Below, in pieces: positions 10,120-21,400 of a stretch of 64,000 nucleotides of DNA. The position numbers and the translations under genes are program-made. The DNA is from Physella acuta (Eukaryota > Mollusca > Gastropoda > Physidae), in contig NW_026731818.1 of assembly GCF_028476545.1 (NCBI RefSeq), positions 124,001 to 188,000 on the forward strand, written 5' to 3'. Every line of letters starts with the position of its first letter. Positions within the stretch are counted from its first letter, which is position 1. Under the pieces are notes generated by a model. It did no database searches. It was not told where the DNA came from and saw only the letters and a program-made list of their open reading frames with translations.

Positions 10120-13100
10120 AGATTTTAAAAGGAGATCCAATTGTTTAGCCTGCGATCAGGATGGGTTTTTTGGTGAGGTACGGTGTAAGTACAAGTGCCA
10201 CTGTCAAGGACCATGCGACCGTACTAGTGGAGACTGTCTGAGGGAGGCTTTGTGTCAGGACGGGTACTTTGGTCACAAGTGTCAGTATTGTGAGTGAGCA
10301 GCTTGTTCTGTCTTGGGTTCATGTAAAGATGATGGGGTTCAGCTGTAGAGATGGGGTTCAGCTGTATAGATGGGGTTCAGTTATACAGATGGGGTTCAGC
10401 TTTACAGATCTGGTTCACCTGTAGAGATGGGGTTCAAATGTAAAGATGGGGATAGGGTTCAATTAACAGATGGGGCTCAAATGTACAAATCGGGTTCAAA
10501 TGTTAAGATGAGAATGCGGTTTACCTGTACAGATGGGGTTAGAATATACAGATGGGGTTCGCCTCTATAGATGGGGTTCAACTATACGGATGGGGTTCAA
10601 GTGTAAAGATAGGGATGTGTTTTTACCCATAAAGATGGGATTCACCCTTCAACCCCCCCACCACCCCTATCCCTCATAACCCACCCTTCAACTCTCACCC
10701 TCCACCTCATCCAACAACCCCTCACCAACTCCACCCCCTTCCTCATCCCTCCACCTCCTCCCACTCAACCCCTCACCAACCCCCACCCCCTCCTCACCCC
10801 TCCACCTCCTCCCACACAACCCCTCACCAACTCCCACCCCTTCCTCACCCCTCCACCTCCTCCCACTCAACCCCTCACCAACCCCCACCCCTCCTCACCC
10901 CTCCACCTCCTCCCACACAACCCCTCACCAACTCCCACCCCCTCCTCACCCCTCCACCTCCTCCAACTCACCCCCCCCCCCACCCGCTCCTCACCACTCA
11001 CTACCCCCACTTCCTCCTTTCAGACGACATCGCCCGGCAGTCATCGACTACATCCCCACAAGTAGTCGATAACGACACCACCACCTGCCTCCGTTCCTCC
11101 CACCTGCCCGTCTCCTTCTCCTGGCCTGAAAGAAACCATTACTTCCGGTTCATACGATTCTACCACTACCAACGTAAGGAGAATGAATACAGCCAGTGGC
11201 GTAGCGAGGTCGGGTGTCACCCGGTGCGGCACTTAATAGTGTCACCACCCCTCCCCCCCCCCCCCCGAGGCGTAGCGACTCTTCCCGGGGACAAACTTTC
11301 AATTTTCGATTTGCACCCCCCCCCCTTTCTCAAACTTTTGATTTGCACACCACCCCCCTCGAACTTTCGATTTGCACCCCCCTCGAACTTTCGATTTCCA
11401 CCCCCCTCCTTCACACTTTCGATGTGCACCCTTCCCCCTAAAATTTTTCTCCATATATTTTACTATCTTTTGCCTTGGTGTCACCCCCCTAAATGGTGTC
11501 ACCGGTGCGGTCCGCACCCCCGCCCCCCCCCCCCTCGCTACGCCTCTGAATAAAGCCACAAGTCAACACACACTACTCTAGTTATAGAATTTGGAGTACC
11601 TGCGCATTCATATACATTGTTTGGAATTAAAATTAAAAAAAAAAAAAAGAACAAAATTTTAATTTAAAATGGGTCACGTTTTTAATTACTAGGGGACGGC
11701 TTGTTGGAGTGTTAGAGCACACACTACTCTAGTTACAGAATTTTAAGTAGGCTATCTGTACTTTCATAATGTTGTTTGGAGCTAAAATAAAAAATAATAA
11801 ATTACAAAGATTTTAATTTAAAATGGCGATGTTTTAAATTATTAAGGGAGGGTTTGGTCGAGTGATAGAGCACACGAAAATTAATTAACCCTTGAGTTCG
11901 ATTCCTATATTCAATCGCGCACGACGTCTAAACACACTAATACCTGACGTAAACACTTTTTAAGTCGCGGGGTTAATCCTACTTATACACAGTTCCATCC
12001 AGAAGATTCGAACTCGGGATTTTTTTTTTGTCGTTGTAAAATCGCCTGCTCTAGCCGCTCGACCACACGCATTACCTGCTCACCCCAACATCCACCCCCA
12101 ACATCCATTACAACATCCACCACAACATCCACCCCCAACATCCATTACAACATCCACCACAACATACACCCCCAACATCCATTACAACATCCACCACAAC
12201 ATCCACCCCCAACATCCATTACAACATCCACCCCAAACATCCACCCCCAACATCCATTACAACATCCACCACAACATACACCCCCAACATCCATTACAAC
12301 ATCCACCACAACATCCACCCCCAACATCCATTACAACATCCACCACAACATCCACCCCCAACATCCATTACAACATCCACCCCAAACATCCATTACAACA
12401 TCCACCCCAAACATCCACCCCCAACATCCATTACAACATCCACCACAACATCCACCTCCAACATCCATTACAACATCCACCCCAACATCCATTACAACAT
12501 CCACCCCAACATCCACCCCCAACAGCCATTGACAAGATACCCAAGAAGGAAGAACTGAACATCCTAGTTGAGAACAGCGCAGGGGCGGTCCCGTGTCAGG
12601 ACGAACAGCGGATTCGATCCGGCTCCGTCATCTTAGACGTGTACTGCACGCTGACCGACTTGATCAGCAAGGTGACCCTCTCTGGACAGTTCATTAACGG
12701 CTTGTGTACTGTGTACATCAGTCCAGGTATGTACAGCTTGGTACACCATAGTTCATGCATTCATGAGAGTCAAAGTAATTTTTTCCATTCAGTTTTAAGT
12801 CCATGCTAATTATAATTTCAATAAAAGAAAAATGTATTTTAAAGCTCTACGTAAGGTAAAAGATATTGGAAAAGTTTCAATCTGATAAAAGGAAAACATA
12901 CCAAATAAAGAATGGAATCCTTAAGAAGACGTAATGGACACGAGCGAGAAAACTCTCAAAGGTATTTGAGAGGTGTATAAATTAGTTTAAAAATCATGCA
13001 CAGCGTAGTTACAATTAATATGGTTATAAAATCCTGTCTATCTGGTTTTTTTCGGACTTTACTAAAGATTGGATGTATTTGATGTTTATAATATTTTCGG

Positions 13101-16100
13101 TAACTAAATAAAAATTTAAAAAAAAAGCAAAAACAATTTGGTTTTCACGTGTAATGGCGACATAAACAATGGCATCCTGCTATTGGATAGGCCATCATTG
13201 ATTTTATTGTACACATTGTAAGCTAAAAATAGAAAACTAGGTCATGGGGTTTTTAATTTGCATTGTAATTTAAAAACTTGATCTGCAAAGTTTTGTAAAC
13301 AAATAGTTATCGATCGCTAAGTTACTGTACAGCCAATCAATATTTGTCTTACGAAAGTGAAACATCCGGTTTTAACTTAGGCTTGATGAAAATAAATAGA
13401 AATGTAGCCTTAAACTCAACAAATTATTTTCAAGTTCTCTGGATTTGCAACTTTTATAGCATTTATTCTAAAAATATAAAATTTCTAAATTAATTTTAGG
13501 CTTAAGTTTTTATTTTTTATTTTTTTTTACGGTCTAAATCTTAAAATGCACGTTTTTATTCCATGTCAACAACATTGGGGACGGAATCTCGTCAACTCGC
13601 TTGCCTCCATTGTTAGGTACTAGTCAGTTTACTTCTTGCTTTAAATAAATTGTAAACTTTAGCCAGGTACTTGGGAGCACGTAAGACGGAATCAAATCAA
13701 CACTCAGACACTACTCGGAGACCATATGGGTAGAAGCCCAAACAGTTTGGGCTTGTGGCTACACAGACCTCAAACTTTGGCTTGTGGCTACACAGACCTC
13801 AAACTTTTGGCTTATGGCTACCGGACTTCAAAATTTAGGCTTGTGGCTACACAGACCTCAAACTTGGGCTTGTCGCTATACTGGCTTCAAAATTTGGGCT
13901 TGTGGCTACTGGACCTCAAAATTTGGGCTTGTTGCTACATTGACCTTACAATTTGGGCTTTTTGCTACATTGACCTTAAAATTTAGGCTTGTGGCTACAC
14001 TAATCCTGCAATTAGGGCTTGTAGCCGCACACATCCTACAATGTGGCTTGTTATTACACTGTTTCTACTATGTGGGCTTGTCGCTGTAATAAATGAAGGT
14101 TAAATACACACTGCTGACACAGACACCTGTTCTGCTTATAATGTAGCCTACCTTTGTGTATGGTCCCTGTAGGTAGGAACCTTGCCATACTTAGCAGCGT
14201 CATCTCGCACAAGACCATCAGAAATCCTGCGATTGTTGATGGCAATGTTGCGACATGTTCGAGTTCGAATTCCAAAGAGAATCCATTCTGGAAAGTTATG
14301 TTCCGCACTCACGCGTACGCTAACTACTATTACACAATCTGGAACAAAGGTGAGACGTTGGTAGGGTCACCACTTGGTTTAATAAAGGTGAGACAAGGTG
14401 TGTTGTTACCACTTAGGTTAATAAAGGTGAGACGATGGTGTGTTGTCACTTAGTGTTTTAAGGTGAGACGTGTGTGTTGTGGGTCTGCGAATTATCCATT
14501 CGGCGTGTGTCGCATTCGGGCAAGTGTCCATTCGGGAAATCGGCCTTCGGGCAAACGGCATTTGGGCAAGTGTCTTTTCGGGAAAACGTCCAGCTCCCTT
14601 GTGTTGTCACCAACTATTTTAATAAAATAAAGAAGACACGTTAGATTGCTGATACTATATTGTTTTAAACAGAGGTGAGATACATGTAATAAAAATGTAA
14701 ATAGTTAAAAAGAAAAGCTTGTGAAAAATTGTGTTTGTGTGGGCGCAAATTTTGTTTGAAAGTGTCACATATCTGTCATCTGTCATCTGTCATCTTTCAT
14801 CTGTCATCTGTCATCTGTCATCTGTCATCTATCATCTATCATCTATCATCTGTCATCTGTCATCTGTCATCTGTCATCTGTCAACTGTCAACTGTCATCT
14901 GTCATCTGTCGTCTGTCGTCTGTCATCCGTCATCTGTCATCTGTCATCTGTCATCAATCATACGTCAAGTGTCACCTGTCATCTGTCATCTGTCAAATGT
15001 CACCTGTCACCTGTCAACTCCCACCTGTCACCTGTCAACTGTCACCCGTCACCTGTCATCTGTCATCTGTCACCTGTCACCTCTCACCTGTCACCTCTCA
15101 CCTGTCACCTCTCACCTGTCACCTTCCACCTACCACCCGTCACCTGTCACCTGCCATCTGTCACCAGGTGACTTCACCTACTCCACCAGCATTGTGTCCG
15201 GCAACGAATCCATCATGGTCAGCGGCCGGGTATTTCATAAGCGCGAGATCTTGCCCCTCCTAGTGACTGACCCCCAGAACCTCTACAAGCCAGTCACCCA
15301 ACTCACACTGGAAGCTGATGACAAGACCGCTAACAACAAGACTCTGGGCTTGTGTGAGTTGCGGGCCTTTGGAGGTAAGTTTTGCTGGGTAGAATGACAG
15401 GAACCCTAACAACAAGACTCTGGGTTTGTGTGAGTTGCGGGACTTTGGGGGTAAGTTTTGCTGGGTAGATTGACAGGAACCCTAACAACAAGACTCTGAG
15501 CTTGTGTGAGTTGCGGGCCTTTGGGGTAAGTTTTGCTGGGTAGAATGACAGGAACCCTAACAACGTGACTCTGGGTTTGTGTGAGTTGCGGGCCTTTGGG
15601 GGTAAGTTTTGCTGGGTAGAATGACAGGAACCCTAACAACGTGACTCTGGGTTTGTGTGAGTTGCGGGCCTTTGGGGTAAGTTTTGCTGGGTAGAATGAC
15701 AAGACCGCTAACAACAAGACTCTGGGCTTGTGTGAGTTGCGGGCCTTTGGGGGTAAGTTTTGCTGGATAGATTGAGGAACGGATGGATTAAGCTTAAATG
15801 GGACCCCGATATACCGGCAGATTAAGCTTATCCACTGAGTACGTTGACTGATTAAATTTGGCCCCTGGATACACGGGTAGGTTAAGCTCAGCCCCAGGGT
15901 ACACGGGCGAATAAATCTTACCCCTCCACCCACGTAAATACGAACGGATGAAGCTGAAACCAAATTTGTAATTCTTTCAAACTTGGGGCATGAGCCAATA
16001 TCCGATCACAATGCAAGGTAACATTGAATCTGACGCATTTGGATTCTTAATTAATTTTTAACGAGTTAATTGAAATTTCCTATATAAAATGCTATTTTTC

Positions 16101-18364
16101 CGCGGTATTATATGAACATTGTGTCATTTAGTGCACATTTGTTTTTAAACATGCATGAATATTTTCAACGTATCGAAATTTTTAAAAATTTATAACGTTG
16201 TAATCAAAAGCTTTTAGATAACAATGCTCTAAAAAATAAATAAATAGAAAATAGGCCTAAATTATTTCTTTAAATATATAACAATGCTTATCTATTCAAA
16301 TAACTATAACGAAAATCGTGTGTTAGCATTTTATCTATTGAATACCTTTACTAAGATTTTAAGAAGCGGCCCGCGATTTTCACTAATGTTATTTAAGTAG
16401 TCATGCTTCATTAGATATTTAAAGAAACTCGTTTATTTTTTACTTTTTAGAACTTTATCATATAAAAGCTTGTTATTGAAACGTTGTTTTTTTTTAAATT
16501 AGTTTTTAATAATTTTTTTTTTTTAATTTGTGAACAACTTTTCACACTGCAAAACGTTTTCTTTTTTAAATTTTCTTTTTAAATGTGACAAACTTTCAGA
16601 CTGCGCCCCCAATGCATACGGCCTGGACTGTGATTACAGATGTCCAGATAAATGCGAGCAATGCGATGTGCAACTGACTTGTATTGGCTGTAAGAAAGGA
16701 TACTTCGGACAGTATTGTCAATACAGTAAGTACATCTAGCTGAGTTATTCAGACAGTACTGTCAATACAGTAGGTACATCTAGCTGAAAGTACTTCATAC
16801 AGTACTGTCAATACAGTAGGTACATCTAGCTGAGTTATTCGGACAGTACTGTCAATAGAGTAGGTACATCTAGCTGAGAGTACTTCAGACAGTACTGTCA
16901 ATACAGTAGGTACATCTAGCTGAGAGTACTTCAGACAGTACTGTCAATACAGTAGGTACATCTAGCTGAAAGTACTTCAGACAGTATTGTCAATACAGTA
17001 GGTACATCTAGCTGAAAGTACTTCAGACAGTATTGTCAATACAGTAGGTACATCTAGCTGAGAGTACTTCAGACAGTACTGTCAATACAGTAGGTACATC
17101 TAGCTGAAAGTACTTCAGACAGTATTGTCAATACAGTAGGTACATCTAGCTGAAAGTACTTCAGACAGTATTGTCAATACAGTAGGTACATCTAGCTGAA
17201 AGTACTTCAGACAGTACTGTCAATAAAGTTGGTACATCTAGCTGAGAGTACTTCAGACAGTACTGTCAATACAGTAGGTACATCTAGCTGAAAGTACTTC
17301 AGACAGTGCTGTCAATACAGTAGGTATATGTTAGTGAGAGTATTTCATACAGTACTGTCAATAGAGTAGGTACATCTAGCTGAGTTATTCGGACAGTACT
17401 GTCAATACAGTAGGTACATCTAGCTGAGAGTACTCCGGATAGCATTGTCAATACAGTAGGTACATCTAGCTGAGTTATTCAGACAGTATTGTCAATAAGG
17501 TAGGTACATCTAGCTGAGAGTATTTCATACAGTACTGTCAATAGAGTAGGTACATCTAGCTGAGAGTACTCCGGATAGCATTGTCAATACAGTAGGTGGG
17601 AATTAAAGTACTTTATTTTCTCAGAATGTAATACATTTGTAGACAAGTTGTTATTGAAGTATTTTATTTTCCCAGAATGTAACAAATGTTCTGGAGACAA
17701 GTTGTTACTGAAGTATTTTATTTCCCCAGAATGTAACAAATGTGCCGGGGACACGTCTTGTGACAAGCTAACCGGGGTTTGTACGCACGGCTGTACACAC
17801 AGATACAGGGGAAACAACTGCAACCACTGTAAGTAGAGTGGGTTCTCTCCCTTTATTGTTTCGATACAATAACAAATGAGTATAGTAAAAGCCAATGATT
17901 GTTGGGTAAAAAAAAAAGGCTGGTGCAATACCGCATTTTTTTAAAAAATCACTATTTAACAAACTCTAATTATTGAATACAAGTTAAAAATTACTAACGC
18001 GGCTTTCAACCTTAACGTTTTAACAAAAACTCTAAAAGCACTAATTCTATCTTACAACAAAACTCACCGACTCGATCTTCCAACAAAAGTCAACAACAGT
18101 TTTTTATCCCCTCCTCCGGATGTAATAGAAAAATAAACTGGGAGTGATCTCCCCTAAACTTTTTTGAATATTCTTATGTAACACTACGGGGATGGCAACT
18201 TGGGGTATAGACAATATTGTTAATCCATTTTTACTTTCTCGTCTATACAAAGTATAGAGAAAGTCTTGTAATCGTGCAAAAAAAAAAAAGAGATTTATGC
18301 AAATCTCGACGTTTTATACCTCCGGAGTCGGAAAAACACAGTTTTGCAATTTTGTCCATACGTC

Positions 18365-18403
<39 letters not shown>

Positions 18404-21400
18404 GTGTGTGTGTGTGTGTAGACACGATAACTTAAGTACCGTTACAGCTAGGTTGATAAAATTTCAGATACAAGTATTATATAAAAATCGTAGATCCGTA
18501 TCAACTTTTGAGCGATTTTCGATAACCGGAAGTGGAACATTTTCTACTTTGAATTTTTCAAAGCCTATAACTTGAGTACTAATTCAGATATATAAATGAA
18601 ATTTCACTTGTAAGTATAAGATCTAATTCTCTGCCTTCTTTCAAATTTTGAGTAATTTCCGTTGAACGGAAGTAGTAATTTACGATATTTTTCATATCTA
18701 AAAAAAAACCAAAAAACGCATGTGATTTTATAAAATACTAATATAATTCCGCACTATTATGCACATCTTTTTTTTTGGCATTCACTTGGTGTGCAATTCT
18801 TTTTTCTAAGAGATTCTGTTCTTTTTTAAAAAGTTTAAGCAATTAAAATGGATTAAAAATATTGTCTATATCCTGAGTTGCATCCCCCGTAGTGTTATAT
18901 AATAATATTCGAGAAAGTTTAGGGGAGATGACTCCTGGTTTGTTTACATTGTTTTATCCAGTACAATGTTGCAATCCGCCGCTCATACCCTATTACTTAA
19001 TCTTTACAAAATATACAACACACACTATAAACTAAAATAATTTAAACTTTTAATCGACATAACTTAATCTTTGAACAATCTTGCATATTTCTTGCAATAG
19101 TCTGCATAAACTGCAACGAACAAAACTCATCGTGCGAACAAATAAACGGGACGTGTTTGAATGGTTGCCGGACGTCATTCACGTCGCACTCTTGTTTAAA
19201 AAGTACGTCATTCATGTGATATTCTTGTTTAAAAAGTACGTCATTGATGTGATATTCATGTTTAAAAAGTACGTCATTGATGTGATATTCTTGTTTAAAA
19301 AGTACGTCATTGATGTGATATTCATGTTTAAAAAGTACGTCATTGATGTGATATTCTTGTTTAAAAAGTACGTCATTGATGTGATATTCTTGTTTAAAAA
19401 GTACGTCATTGATGTAATATTCTTGTTTAAAAAGTACGTCATTGATGTGATATTCTTGTTTAAAAAGTACGTCATTGATGAGATATTCTTGTTTAAAAAG
19501 TACGTCATTGATGTGATATTCTTGTTTAAACTACTTTATTTGTAGAACAGGAAACCGTGTTTAAATGTAGGTCATTGGTGTGATATTCTTTTTTAAAAGT
19601 AGGTCATTGGTGTGATATTCTTGTTTAAAAAGTACGTCATTGATGTGATATTCTTGTTTAAAGTAAGCCATTTTTGGTGGAAAAAATCGTGTTTAAATGT
19701 AGGTCATTGGTGTAATATTCTTATTTAAAATTACGTCATTTCAGGGCAAATCGTGTTTAGCTGTACGTCATTGATGTGATATTCTTGAATAAAATGTCGT
19801 CATTTGTCCATTTTGAAGATTATCCTATTGAAGTTGTTGTCCATATTTCAGACTGCCCTATTTGAGATTGTGCTATTGCAGATTGTCCTATTTTAGATTG
19901 TCCTATTGTAGATTGTCATATTGCAGATTGTCCTATTGCGAATTGTCCTATTGCAGATTGTCCTATTGTAGATTGTCCTATTGTAGATTGTCCTATTGCA
20001 GATTCTCCTATTGCAGATTGTCCTATTGTAGATTGTCCTATTGCAGATTGTCCTATTGCAGATTGTCTTATTGTAGATTGTCCTATTGCAGATTGTCCTA
20101 TTTTAAATTGTCCTATTGCAGATTGTCCTAATGTAGATTGTCCTATTGTAGATTGTCCTAATGTAGATTGTCCTATTGTAGATTGTCCTATTGCAGATTG
20201 TCCTATTGCAGATTGTCCTATTGTAGATTGTCCTATTGCAGATTGTCCTATTGCAGATTGTCCTTTTGCAGATTGTCCATATTGTGAAGGCAATGGATCT
20301 TGTGAAAGGCACGACGAATTCCACTGTAACTTTGGATGTATATATGGCGCTCGCGGTAAAAACTGCTATGGTAAGTCGCCATTCAGATGGGGGTACACAA
20401 CGACAGCTAATGCCTATTCAACTTGTAATAAACAGCAACAATAACCCACTATACAGGAGGGGGGGGGGCTTTACTTTGCTACGTTATGTGTTTAAAATGT
20501 GTTGAACAGTACTACAGTAGATGACTACATATGTGGTGCACAGTACTACTAAAGTAACTATCTAAAGAAGTGATGAACAGTACTACAGTAGGTGACTACA
20601 TATGTGGTGCACAGTACTACTACAGTAACTATCTAAAGAAGTGATGAACAGTGCACATACAAGACCACTAGAGATGTGCTGTAGATACACATTTTTTATG
20701 TTTCTTTATAAATATTAACGTAATTCTATCGTTGGGACCAGAGGTGGATTAACCAACTGGCCGGGTTGGTAGAGCAACACCCCCTCGTTTTATTTTACAA
20801 ACGGCAGCGGACATCACGTTCTTACCGAATTTTTTTTCAGTTTATCAATAAAACTGAATCTCAAAAGTGAAACACAAAAGCTAGATTTTATGTGTGTTTT
20901 TTTTACTTAAACTTTAAAAAAAAAGAATCTCGTAGAAAATAGAATTGCTCACCAAGTGTACAGCAAACAATGTGTGTATAATAGTGCGAAATATTAGTAA
21001 AAATTCAGATGCGTTTTTGATAAATCGGAAATAGCGTAAATTACTATTTCCAGTTTGCAGAAATTACTCACAATTTGACAGAAGGCAGAAAATTAGATCT
21101 TTTATCTATTTGTGAAATATCGTTTGTCGATCTCAAACAATACTCAAGTGATAGTCTTTTGAAAAACGCCAAGTAGAATTTCCACTTACGGTCACCGGAA
21201 ATCGCTAAAATGTTGATACAGAACTAGAAATTTGATATTATACTTAAATATGAAATTACATCAACCTTGCTGTAAAGGTACTCAAGTTATCGTGTTCACA
21301 TATATATACACACACACGGACTAAATTGCAATAGTTTTTTCAACTCAAAGGAGGTGTTATACGTCGAGATTTATGAAAATCTCAATTTCGATTTTTTTTA

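Noticed and set aside
12145-12522. Minus-strand Gly/Cys/Val frames
   Set aside because: Translation of the acceptor-derived array before exon 12526.
14729-15171. Frame of SSVICHL repeats
   Set aside because: 7-bp array reading through; it merges with the true exon only by chance of frame.
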